Of a stretch of DNA of 5,737 nucleotides, positions 1-5,287 are shown piece by piece. Numbering within the stretch: position 1 is the stretch's first letter; the number at the start of each line of letters is the position of its first letter. Made by a program: the position numbers and the translations under genes. The stretch is from Chloroflexota bacterium. Its GTDB lineage: Bacteria; Chloroflexota; Anaerolineae; Aggregatilineales; Phototrophicaceae. The notes below the pieces were generated by a model. That model had not been told where the DNA came from, did no database searches, and saw only the letters and a program-made list of their open reading frames with translations. The stretch covers positions 1-5,737 of the forward strand of contig JAEVZT010000108.1 in NCBI GenBank assembly GCA_023392115.1, given 5' to 3'.

Positions 1-170
1 CGGCGTTCGTTCGACTGGCGAATAAAGGTTTCTGCCGCGCCTGCGGGATACGGATGGGGAATGTTCAACGTCGTTTCGGCAATCGCACGCGCGCTGACCA
101 ACTCCTGAATCACCGGCGCGTCTTCTAATTCCAGCGGGCGCAGCATCAAACGGTCGGTTTCCAAGTGCAT
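1..170 (-). CDS. GNAT-family N-acetyltransferase, N-terminal part (runs off the left edge)
   Basis: Translating the minus strand from the ATG at 168-170 gives an open frame of 56 residues that continues past the window edge. It begins MHLETDRLMLRPLELEDAP and contains the segment TTLNIPHPYPAGAAETFI. The 'ETDRLxLRPLxxxDAxxI' opening followed by a 'P.PYP...A..FI' segment is typical of the RimJ/RimL-like branch of GNAT acetyltransferases (Acetyltransf_3), which move an acetyl group from acetyl-CoA to an amine. The acetyl-CoA binding motif (R/QxxGxG/A) would lie in the missing C-terminal part, so substrate and activity cannot be judged. A GAGGTGA ribosome-binding-like sequence lies at 182-188, 11 nt from the start, slightly long but usable. 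The gene is divergent from the epimerase; the 211 bp between them is AT-rich near 185-240 and probably holds both promoters, though I could not pick a convincing -35/-10 pair. Family call is fairly sure; exact function is unknown. Confidence 0.8.
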   Translation of the reverse strand, partial: MHLETDRLMLRPLELEDAPVIQELVSARAIAETTLNIPHPYPAGAAETFIRQSNER

Positions 171-343
171 AGGTTTACGTGTCACCTCACGTCAATAATG
201 TAATTTTTAAACACAATAACAGAAAACAGATAGGCTGTATATGGGCGATGCAACCACTTATCAATCACCGGCATTGTGGTAGGATAGAAGCCTGAACGAT
301 GTGTAGGATGCAAACGACCGGCGGGTTCGGACATACGAGCTGA

Positions 344-381
344 AAGGAGAAGCGCGACCGGGTGACGCGCTCAAAGACAAT
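344..381 (+). promoter_or_regulatory. Leader of the epimerase gene: distant Shine-Dalgarno plus hairpin
   Basis: A good Shine-Dalgarno sequence, AAGGAG, lies at 344-349, 32 nt upstream of the only plausible start codon (ATG 382), which is normally too far. Between them 352-356 (GCGCG) pairs with 366-370 (CGCGC) around a 9-nt loop. If this hairpin forms, it removes 19 nt and brings AAGGAG to about 13 nt from the ATG. No in-frame ATG, GTG or TTG exists between the SD and 382. The pairing is seen in the sequence; its role in initiation is inferred. Confidence 0.4.
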
Positions 382-1398
382 ATGAATATTTTGGTAATCG
401 GCGGCACACGCAACCTTGGACACTTCCTCGTCCATCGCCTCGTTGATCTTGGGCATCGTGTGGCGGTGTTCAATCGCGGCAAGACGCGCGATGAACTGCC
501 GGCGGCGGTCGAACGGCTGCGCGGCAACCGTTCCAACCGGGCGGAACTCGCCCGCGCGATCGAAGGGCGTTCATTTGACGTGGTGATCGACAACGCGCTG
601 TACAAGCAGGGCGAAGCGGAAGACATCGTCGCGCTGCTGTCCGGTCGAGTAGGACATTACATCGCCCTCAGTTCGGGACAGGTGTATCTCGTCCGCGAAG
701 GTGCGGCACGTCCGTTCAAGGAGTCCGATTACGACGGGCGGCTGATGCCGTCGCCGAAGCCGAACACCTACGGCTACGAAGAATGGATGTACGGCATGGA
801 CAAGCGCCATGTCGAAGACACGCTGCGCGCTGCGTCGGAAAAAGATGGTTTCCCCTATACGGCGCTCCGGCTGCCGATGGTCAACAGCGAGCGCGATCAT
901 TTCCACCGGCTCTACAATTACATCATCCGCCTGCGCGACGGTGGACCGATCCTCGCGCCGTCGACCCCGAATTATGCGCTGCGCCACGTCTACGGCGGTG
1001 ATGTAACCAACGCCATCGTCCGCCTGATCGATACGGGAGCGGGTAAGGGGCGGGGTTACAACCTAGCGCAGGATGAAACGTTCTCGCTCGAAGCCTTCCT
1101 CACCCTCGTCGGCGAGATTATGGGCGTCGAGGCGCGCGTCGTCCGCGTCAAGCGCGACCTGCTCGAAGCCAACGGCTTCCTGCCCGAATGCTCCCCCTTC
1201 AGTGAGCGCTGGATGTCGGAACTCGACAACAGCCTGAGCAAGACCGAACTCGGCATCACCTACACCCCTGCCCGCGACTACCTTGAAAACATCATCCGAC
1301 ATTACGCCAAAAACTCGCCGCCGACGCCGCGCAGCTACCTGCGCCGCCGGTCGGAGCTGCTGCTGCTCGAACAGTCGAAGCCGGTGGCAGAGGGCTAG
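382..1398 (+). CDS. NAD-dependent epimerase/dehydratase-like atypical SDR protein
   Basis: A 338-residue protein with an N-terminal Rossmann fold. Residues 3-13 (ILVIGGTRNLG) match the 'IGGTRxxG' version of the dinucleotide-binding glycine motif found in atypical short-chain dehydrogenases, including the CSP41-like and UDP-glucose-4-epimerase-like groups; an arginine (R10) replaces the middle glycine of the classical TGxxGxxG. The acidic or basic residues after the second strand read VFNRGKT (29-35), which would favour NADP over NAD. Residues 95-102 (ALSSGQVY) correspond to the active-site serine strand, and Y137-GMD-K141 is a YxxxK catalytic pair. The C-terminal half (from about residue 160) carries the substrate domain, with RHVYGGDVTNAI at 201-212 typical of nucleotide-sugar epimerases. 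Length is normal. It is likely a cytoplasmic oxidoreductase or epimerase; the substrate cannot be told. It is monocistronic, divergent from the GNAT gene and convergent with the toxin-antitoxin genes. It starts at ATG 382 because no other in-frame start is near. Confidence 0.85.
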   Translation: MNILVIGGTRNLGHFLVHRLVDLGHRVAVFNRGKTRDELPAAVERLRGNRSNRAELARAIEGRSFDVVIDNALYKQGEAEDIVALLSGRVGHYIALSSGQVYLVREGAARPFKESDYDGRLMPSPKPNTYGYEEWMYGMDKRHVEDTLRAASEKDGFPYTALRLPMVNSERDHFHRLYNYIIRLRDGGPILAPSTPNYALRHVYGGDVTNAIVRLIDTGAGKGRGYNLAQDETFSLEAFLTLVGEIMGVEARVVRVKRDLLEANGFLPECSPFSERWMSELDNSLSKTELGITYTPARDYLENIIRHYAKNSPPTPRSYLRRRSELLLLEQSKPVAEG

Positions 1399-1427
1399 GG
1401 CGGCAGGTTTTTCCAAATGCCTGTCGT

Positions 1428-1450
1428 AGGGGCGCGGCGCACCGCGCCCT
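1428..1450. terminator. GC-rich hairpin between convergent genes (probable shared terminator)
   Basis: GGGCGCGG at 1430-1437 pairs perfectly with CCGCGCCC at 1442-1449 around a CGCA loop, with one extra G-T pair outside. It lies 30 bp after the epimerase stop, in the 104 bp gap between the convergent epimerase and DUF5615 genes. The plus strand continues GTTTCATG, a weak T-tract; the minus strand has none. It could be a weak terminator or a copy of the short GC-rich dispersed hairpins common in Chloroflexota and other genomes. A weaker stem, GGCAGG with CCTGTC (1400-1425), precedes it. Confidence 0.5.
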
Positions 1451-1502
1451 GTTTCATGTCAGGCAAGTAACGAGCTGTTGCATTAGGTATCTCTTTCAGG
1501 TT

Positions 1503-1856
1503 TCAGCGCAGAGGTAAATGTGTGACTTTGTTTTCCCAATCAACAGGATCGCTCGCGCCCGCGATTAGTAGAAGGTCGTCAACTGCCGCGCCAATCGACA
1601 GGTCTTTGGGAACTCGAATGACGCCGGGCATCGGCAGCCCTGCATTAATGCGGTCATAAGCAAAGCCGATCATAGTTTGAGTGTCATGGGTGAGCAGTAT
1701 GCACCCGTGTTCTGCTGCCCATTCCAAAACCAATGGATCGGCTGCTTGATACATGACTGTATCTTGTAAGCGTACAAAAGAGAACTCTGGTAGTTTTCGC
1801 TGCACCCCGCGCAAGATAGTGTTATCGAAGTTTTCATCGGCGAGGAAATCGATCAT
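1503..1856 (-). CDS. DUF5615 PIN-like toxin of a DUF433/DUF5615 toxin-antitoxin pair
   Basis: A 117-residue protein that matches the DUF5615 (Mut7-C-like PIN) pattern. Residues 4-9 (FLADEN) carry the first acidic cluster, D7 and E8. D40-P41 and the following LVLEWAAEHG helix come next, and T56-H57-D58 gives the third acidic site. This is the expected layout of a small PIN-fold nuclease with metal-binding acidic residues; such proteins are predicted toxins that cleave RNA. The ATG overlaps the TGA of the upstream DUF433 gene (ATGA, 1853-1856), so the two are almost certainly co-transcribed and translationally coupled. No Shine-Dalgarno lies at a normal distance; the nearest, GGAGG at 1876-1880, is 19 nt from the start, so expression probably depends on ribosomes finishing DUF433. 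The family call is firm; toxicity and target are inferred from the family and context. It converges on the epimerase gene. Confidence 0.82.
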   Translation of the reverse strand: MIDFLADENFDNTILRGVQRKLPEFSFVRLQDTVMYQAADPLVLEWAAEHGCILLTHDTQTMIGFAYDRINAGLPMPGVIRVPKDLSIGAAVDDLLLIAGASDPVDWENKVTHLPLR

Positions 1857-2197
1857 TCTGACCGGTGCCTTTTTTCCTCCAGACGTTTCATAAGTTTGTC
1901 ACGCAAACCGTCTGTTGGATTCCGCTGTTCGTCTTCTTCACGCTGTCTATCGGCTTGTTCCTCGCGTGCCCGCAAGTAACTGTCAAGCTCGAGTCTATGC
2001 TCCAGATAGTAGCTGATTGCAGCATAGATATCGGCAGTCCGCAGTGTGGGAAAACCTTCATGAATCTGTTCGGGACTATACCCTTGCTGCCACCGCGCAA
2101 TCACTGTGTCAATCGGAATGCGGGTATTCGCCATATAGATGATGTCGTTCTCCACGCGCAGCGGGACTGCGACAGTTTCAGCCACGTTCACAACCAT
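1853..2197 (-). CDS. DUF433-family antitoxin, partner of the DUF5615 protein
   Basis: A 114-residue protein with the DUF433 core. Residues 24-33 (NTRIPIDTVI) match the 'GTRIPVxxV' motif, residues 39-52 (GYSPEQIHEGFPTL) match 'GxSPEEIxxxFPxL', and residues 55-65 (ADIYAAISYYL) match the final helix; together these form a small winged or helix-turn-helix DNA-binding fold. The last 40 residues are highly charged (REEQADRQREEDEQR and after) and probably fold onto the toxin. In this family the DUF433 protein is the antitoxin and often the autorepressor of a DUF5615 toxin. I start it at ATG 2195-2197 because GAGAGG sits 9 nt upstream on the minus strand and an extended -10 box lies just before. A GTG eight codons further upstream (2219-2221) has a G-rich stretch directly adjacent, with no spacing, and would lie at the predicted transcription start. 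The gene overlaps the toxin by 4 nt. Confidence 0.8.
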   Translation of the reverse strand: MVVNVAETVAVPLRVENDIIYMANTRIPIDTVIARWQQGYSPEQIHEGFPTLRTADIYAAISYYLEHRLELDSYLRAREEQADRQREEDEQRNPTDGLRDKLMKRLEEKRHRSE

Positions 2198-2226
2198 TGC
2201 CTTATACCTCTCCACTCTCACCCTCT

Positions 2227-2235
2227 ATCATATCA
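2227..2235 (-). promoter_or_regulatory. Predicted extended -10 promoter of the DUF433/DUF5615 module
   Basis: On the minus strand the sequence reads TGA-TATGAT, an extended -10 box (TGn plus TATAAT with one mismatch). No good -35 lies 17 bp upstream. Transcription would begin near 2220, leaving about 23 nt before the ATG at 2197 that include the GAGAGG ribosome binding site. It lies just downstream of the terminator that closes the neighbouring module, so the two toxin-antitoxin units look independently transcribed. Confidence 0.4.
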
Positions 2236-2269
2236 TTTTCTCCGCGTTCTCCGTGCTGGTTCGGTGATG

Positions 2270-2312
2270 GAATCAAAAAGGGCGACCCCATGCGGGATCG
2301 CCTTTGGCGTTT
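2270..2312 (-). terminator. Intrinsic terminator of the PIN/RHH module; copy 1 of a 43-bp direct repeat
   Basis: On the minus strand GGCGATCCC and GGGGTCGCC (2281-2302) form a 9-bp stem with one G-U pair and a GCAT loop, followed by five T (2275-2279 as A on the plus strand). The U-G pair would be an A-C mismatch in a plus-strand transcript, so the hairpin is better on the minus strand. It lies 35 bp after the stop of the RHH antitoxin gene. The 43 bp are 41/43 identical to 3046-3088. Confidence 0.8.
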
Positions 2313-2347
2313 CATGCTTGTCCACGATCGTTGAACAACCGCAGCTG

Positions 2348-2587
2348 TTAATCAAGTCGATCGTGTTCTTCAGGCTCAACGTGCGGAACTTGAGCAAGTG
2401 CAGCTTCGAATTTCTCTCGACTGCCGCGCTTCGCGCGTTCTTCCAAGTAGTCGGCAGTTCGTAATGACGCGAGTTTTTCAGCCACCGCCAGCGTGATGAA
2501 CATGTTGATCGATATCTGATCTCGTTCTGCCATTTCTCGCACCGCTTGATGCAGAGACTCGGGTAATCGTAGATTAATCGCGCTCAC
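2348..2587 (-). CDS. Ribbon-helix-helix (CopG/HicB-like) antitoxin, second gene of the PIN module
   Basis: A 79-residue protein. Residues 3-9 (AINLRLP) form the N-terminal beta strand of a ribbon-helix-helix fold, followed by the two helices ESLHQAVREMAERDQ and SINMFITLAVAEKLASL; paired strands in a dimer would contact DNA. The C-terminal part (DYLEERAKRGSREKFEAAL, then a proline and acidic tail ending EEHDRLD) is typical of antitoxins that follow COG1569-type PIN toxins and probably binds the toxin. The start is a GTG (2585-2587) overlapping the toxin's TGA as GTGA. It is well supported by GGAGG at 2594-2598, 6 nt upstream, inside the toxin gene. Gene order (toxin first) is the reverse of ordinary vapBC. 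It probably also represses the promoter at 3008-3029. Family call good; partner assignment from context. Confidence 0.82.
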   Translation of the reverse strand: MSAINLRLPESLHQAVREMAERDQISINMFITLAVAEKLASLRTADYLEERAKRGSREKFEAALAQVPHVEPEEHDRLD

Positions 2588-3009
2588 GGCAAACCTCCAA
2601 TTCGTGCTAGAAATTCCTTCGGCGTGATAGCCGAAACACCAAACTGCTCACTTCCTTGAAAGTCGCTGATATTGTGTGTAACGATGAACTGACATTCTGC
2701 GCTCACTGCGAGTTCAAGCACCAATTCATCACGCGGATCATTGAGTATTGGTCGCCACAGAAAATGAATGTTGTGGCGCTGCGCGACTGAACAGAAGTAG
2801 TCAATGAGGTCGTCGACAGCCTTCTCACTCAACTGAATTTTAGTCCCAAGAAATCGTTTTGCCGCACTTTCATACTCAACTACTAAAGGAATGGATACAT
2901 TGACTTGAAACTTGCCGCTGTCAATTAGTGAGAGCACTCGAAAAGATGCGCCTTCGGTGGACATCAGCGCGGATACAAAGACGTTGGTATCGATGACAAC
3001 ATTGATCAT
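2584..3009 (-). CDS. PIN-domain toxin (COG1569-type, VapC-like ribonuclease)
   Basis: A 141-residue protein with the PIN-nuclease acidic residues in order: D7 in VVIDTNVFVSAL (4-15), E45 in PLVVEYE (41-47), D91/D94 in LNDPRDELVLELA (89-101), and N113/D116 in IVTHNISDF (109-117). The 'lDTNVfvSAl ... NDPrDe ... iVThNxxDF' layout is that of the family annotated as putative toxin-antitoxin system toxin component, PIN family. These are predicted Mg-dependent RNases. Length is normal and all key residues are present, so it looks active. It is the first gene of a two-gene unit with the RHH antitoxin, overlapping it by 4 nt. No Shine-Dalgarno precedes the ATG at 3007-3009; the predicted transcript starts only about 4 nt upstream. 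Base composition is low for the window: 2641-2700 inside it holds 25/60 G+C against 45/60 in groEL at 3481-3540. Confidence 0.85.
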   Translation of the reverse strand: MINVVIDTNVFVSALMSTEGASFRVLSLIDSGKFQVNVSIPLVVEYESAAKRFLGTKIQLSEKAVDDLIDYFCSVAQRHNIHFLWRPILNDPRDELVLELAVSAECQFIVTHNISDFQGSEQFGVSAITPKEFLARIGGLP

Positions 3010-3048
3010 GGTACTGTATATAATACCATAATTTGCGACGCTGAAGAA
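3008..3048 (-). promoter_or_regulatory. Promoter and palindromic operator of the PIN/RHH module
   Basis: An inverted repeat, ATGGTA at 3008-3013 and TACCAT at 3024-3029 with 10 bp between, overlaps the start codon of the toxin gene. On the minus strand TGG-TATTAT (3020-3028) is an extended -10 box lying inside the repeat; the -35 position, 17 bp up at 3043-3048, reads TTCTTC and is poor. Transcription would start near 3013, about 4 nt before the ATG. A repressor on the repeat would block the -10 and the start, so it is a likely operator for the RHH antitoxin. Repeat and box are seen; binding is inferred. Confidence 0.55.
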
Positions 3049-3088
3049 TCAAAAAGGGCGACCCCATGCGGGATCGCCCTTCGCGTTT
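3046..3088 (-). terminator. Intrinsic terminator of groES-groEL; copy 2 of a 43-bp direct repeat
   Basis: On the minus strand GGGCGATCCC pairs with GGGGTCGCCC (3056-3079) around a GCAT loop: a 10-bp stem with one U-G pair, then five T (3051-3055). It begins 24 bp after the groEL stop. The same 43 bp, with two changes, recur at 2270-2312 in the same orientation. Confidence 0.85.
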
Positions 3089-3103
3089 TAAGCCACGTAC
3101 CGA

Positions 3104-4735
3104 TTAGTACTCGGGCATCGGCGGGGCAGCCGGTGCTTCCTTCTGCGGCACGTCCGTGATCAGGACTTCGGTCGTCAGGATCATCGAGGCGATCGACGCC
3201 GCGTTTTCAACCGCGCCGCGCGTCACCTTCGCCGGGTCAGGGATGCCGGCGGCGATCATGTCGCCGTACTCGCCCGACATGACGTTGTAGCCGATGTTCG
3301 CGCTGTTCTGCGCCTTCTGCTGGCGGCGAACTTCCTGAATGACGACAGCGCCATCGATACCCGCGTTGCCGGCGATCTTCTTCATCGGGACTTCGAGCGC
3401 GCGGCGGACGATCTGCACGCCGGTGTTCTCATCTTCAGTTTCGAAGCGCACGTCGTCGAGCGACGCGACGGCGTTGACAAGCGCCACACCACCGCCGGGG
3501 ACGATGCCTTCTTCAACCGCGGCGCGGGTCGCGCTCAGCGCGTCCTCAACGCGGTGCTTCTTTTCCTTCAGTTCGGTTTCGGGCGCCGCGCCGACGCGGA
3601 TGACCGCGACGCCGCCCGACAGCTTCGCCAGACGTTCCTGCAGCTTCTCGCGGTCGTAGGCGCTCGAGCTCAGCTCGATTTCGCGGCGGATTTCCTCGAT
3701 GCGCCCCTTGATGCGCGCTTCTTCGCCGGCACCGTCGACGATCACGGTTTCGTCCTTGGTCGCCTGCACCTTGGCGGCGCGACCGAGGTCTTGCAGCGTG
3801 ACGGTTTCCAATTTGCGACCGGTTTCCTCGCTGATGACCGTGCCGCCCGTCAGGATGGCAATGTCGCCGAGCATCGCCTTACGGCGATCGCCAAAGCCGG
3901 GCGCCTTGATCGCCAGCACGTTGAGCATGCCGCGCAGCTTGTTCAGAACCAGCGTCGCCAGCGCTTCGCCGTCCACATCTTCGGCGATGATGACGATGTC
4001 ACGCTTGCCGATCTGCACCATTTTTTCGAGCAGCGGGACAATGTCCTGCGCCGCGCTGATCTTCTTGTCGTAGATCAGGATGTAGGGTTCTTCAACGACC
4101 GCTTCCATCGACTCGGAGTTGGTGATGAAGTAGGCGCTGATGTAGCCGCGGTCGAACTGCATACCTTCGACGTATTCAGTTTCGAATTCCAGACCGCGCG
4201 ACTCCTCGACCGTCACGACGCCGTCCTTGCCGACCTTGTCCATGACTTCCGCGATCAGGTTGCCGATTTCGGTGTCCTGCGCCGAGACGCTGGCGACATT
4301 GGCAATTTCTTCCTTGGTGCTGATCGGGTGCGCCTGCGACTTGATGTTCTTGGCAACCGCTTCCGCCGCCGCCATGATGCCGCGCTTGAGCAGCATCGGG
4401 TTCGCGCCGGCGGCAACGTTCTTCAGACCTTCGTTGACGATCGCCTGAGCGAGGACGGTCGCGGTCGTCGTGCCGTCACCGGCAATGTCGTTGGTCTTGG
4501 TCGCGGCTTCCTTCAGAAGCTGCGCGCCCATGTTTTCATACGGGTCTTCGAGTTCGATTTCCTTGGCGACAGTCACGCCGTCGTGGGTGACGGTCGGCGC
4601 GCCGAACTTCTTGTCGAGCGCCACATTGCGCCCCTTGGGACCGAGCGTCGTCGCGACGGCTTCGGCGACCTTATCCACGCCGCGCTGCAAACCACGACGG
4701 GCTTCATCACGGAACATCAACTGCTTGGCAGCCAT
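3104..4735 (-). CDS. groEL: Chaperonin GroEL (60 kDa, Cpn60)
   Basis: A complete 543-residue GroEL, the subunit of the double-ring cytoplasmic chaperonin that encloses and folds proteins with ATP. ATP-binding landmarks are in their expected places: TLGPKG at 30-35, GDGTTT at 86-91 with D87, [15 protein letters not shown] at 396-410 with the hydrolytic D398, the GGG at 414-416, and D500 in [10 protein letters not shown], equivalent to E. coli D495. The apical domain is about residues 190-375. The C-terminal tail is [12 protein letters not shown], not the GGM repeat of E. coli GroEL, as is known for several phyla; it would make the cavity floor less glycine-rich. The start at ATG 4735 is supported by AGGAG at 4745-4749, 9 nt upstream. 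It lies 65 bp after groES without an intervening CIRCE or terminator, so the two form one operon. A good terminator follows. Confidence 0.98.
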   Translation of the reverse strand: MAAKQLMFRDEARRGLQRGVDKVAEAVATTLGPKGRNVALDKKFGAPTVTHDGVTVAKEIELEDPYENMGAQLLKEAATKTNDIAGDGTTTATVLAQAIVNEGLKNVAAGANPMLLKRGIMAAAEAVAKNIKSQAHPISTKEEIANVASVSAQDTEIGNLIAEVMDKVGKDGVVTVEESRGLEFETEYVEGMQFDRGYISAYFITNSESMEAVVEEPYILIYDKKISAAQDIVPLLEKMVQIGKRDIVIIAEDVDGEALATLVLNKLRGMLNVLAIKAPGFGDRRKAMLGDIAILTGGTVISEETGRKLETVTLQDLGRAAKVQATKDETVIVDGAGEEARIKGRIEEIRREIELSSSAYDREKLQERLAKLSGGVAVIRVGAAPETELKEKKHRVEDALSATRAAVEEGIVPGGGVALVNAVASLDDVRFETEDENTGVQIVRRALEVPMKKIAGNAGIDGAVVIQEVRRQQKAQNSANIGYNVMSGEYGDMIAAGIPDPAKVTRGAVENAASIASMILTTEVLITDVPQKEAPAAPPMPEY

Positions 4736-4800
4736 AGATTATCTCTCCTAGTTTTCTGGTACTGTGTCTAATCGTTCGGTAAACGCAGCAAAGAACGACA

Positions 4801-5097
4801 CTACTCGACGATGCCGAGGATGTCGCTCTCCTTCATGATCAGCAGTTTCTTGCCATCAAGCTTGATCTCGGTGCCGGCATACTTGGCGAACAGAACACGG
4901 TCACCAGCCTTCACGTCCATCTCAATGCGATCGCCATCGTCGTCGCGGCGACCCGCACCTGCGGCGAGGACGATACCCTGCTGCGGTTTTTCCTTGGCGG
5001 TTTCGGGCAGCACGAGCATCCCACCAGCAATGGTTTCTTCTTGTTCCTGAGGTTCGACGATGACGCGATCCCCAAGCGGACGGATATTGATTGCCAT
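4801..5097 (-). CDS. groES: Co-chaperonin GroES (10 kDa, Cpn10)
   Basis: A complete 98-residue GroES, which forms the seven-fold lid that caps GroEL and closes the folding chamber. It starts [16 protein letters not shown], the family's opening. The mobile loop spans about residues 17-35 and carries GGMLVLP (25-31), whose hydrophobic residues dock on the GroEL apical domain. Residues 46-56 ([11 protein letters not shown]) lie in the roof region, and [15 protein letters not shown] (65-79) matches the conserved core. I start it at ATG 5095-5097, with AGAAGGAG at 5106-5113 eight nt upstream; an in-frame TTG at 5125-5127 would add ten residues that are not part of the family and would place the ribosome binding site inside the gene. 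It is first in the operon, about 65 bp downstream of a CIRCE operator. Confidence 0.98.
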   Translation of the reverse strand: MAINIRPLGDRVIVEPQEQEETIAGGMLVLPETAKEKPQQGIVLAAGAGRRDDDGDRIEMDVKAGDRVLFAKYAGTEIKLDGKKLLIMKESDILGIVE

Positions 5098-5161
5098 AGA
5101 TGTTTCTCCTTCTGATCTTTTGTTCAAGCCGCTTCTCAGCGTTGTGATCGTTGAAGAACGA

Positions 5162-5188
5162 TTAGCACTCTCACGATGTAAGTGCTAA
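5162..5188. promoter_or_regulatory. CIRCE operator 1 (HrcA binding site), near-perfect
   Basis: TTAGCACTC at 5162-5170, nine bases, then AAGTGCTAA at 5180-5188. This matches the CIRCE consensus TTAGCACTC-N9-GAGTGCTAA at 17 of 18 arm positions. It lies just downstream of the predicted groES transcription start (near 5194), so the HrcA repressor bound here would block transcription, and the element would also be in the 5' untranslated part of the mRNA. CIRCE is known to be used by HrcA to control groESL and dnaK operons under heat shock. hrcA itself is not in the window. Confidence 0.95.
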
Positions 5189-5200
5189 AAACCAGCCAGA

Positions 5201-5229
5201 ATAATAGCAAAGAGGAAGCAAGGCGTCAA
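5201..5229 (-). promoter_or_regulatory. Sigma-70-type promoter of groES-groEL
   Basis: On the minus strand the -35 box TTGACG (5224-5229) and the -10 box TATTAT (5201-5206) each match the consensus in five of six bases and are exactly 17 bp apart. The start of transcription would be near 5194, with a leader of about 97 nt that contains CIRCE 1. The promoter lies between the two CIRCE-type elements. Confidence 0.75.
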
Positions 5230-5234
5230 GATTT

Positions 5235-5261
5235 CTAGCAAACTTCTTATGGAAGTGCTAA
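5235..5261. promoter_or_regulatory. Second, degenerate CIRCE-type element upstream of the -35 box
   Basis: CTAGCAAAC at 5235-5243, nine bases, then AAGTGCTAA at 5253-5261. The right arm is the same as in CIRCE 1 (8/9 to consensus); the left arm matches 6/9. The N9 spacing is exact. Its centre is 73 bp, about seven helical turns, from that of CIRCE 1, on the other side of the promoter. It may be a secondary HrcA site or a decayed one. Confidence 0.65.
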
Positions 5262-5287
5262 AAGGGGGATAATGGTCGCGGTGTTCC

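Noticed and set aside
261..987. Minus-strand open frames opposite the epimerase (265-456, 261-626, 571-987)
   Set aside because: They are antisense shadows of a gene with clear Rossmann and YxxxK motifs; their translations are arginine/serine-rich and unlike any family.
2198..2221. GTG start for DUF433, eight codons upstream of the chosen ATG
   Set aside because: It coincides with the predicted transcription start and has no spacing between the G-rich stretch and the GTG. The ATG at 2197 has GAGAGG at a normal distance.
1865..2464. Plus-strand open frame of 199 codons across the DUF433 gene and part of the RHH gene
   Set aside because: It runs through two recognisable minus-strand genes and through the terminator at 2270-2312, and has no family-like motifs.
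2270..3088. Transposon or insertion sequence bounded by the two 43-bp repeats
   Set aside because: The repeats are direct, not inverted, contain a terminator hairpin, and no transposase or integrase lies between them. I kept only the weaker claim of a bracketed cassette.
3554..4771. Plus-strand open frame of 405 codons antisense to groEL
   Set aside because: It is a mirror of the groEL gene, created by its strong codon bias and GC-rich third positions. The translation is low-complexity (rich in R, D, F, L) and matches no family I recognise. groEL on the other strand is unmistakable.
5098..5127. TTG start adding ten residues to GroES
   Set aside because: It would bury the strong AGAAGGAG site inside the gene, and the extra residues are not part of the GroES family.
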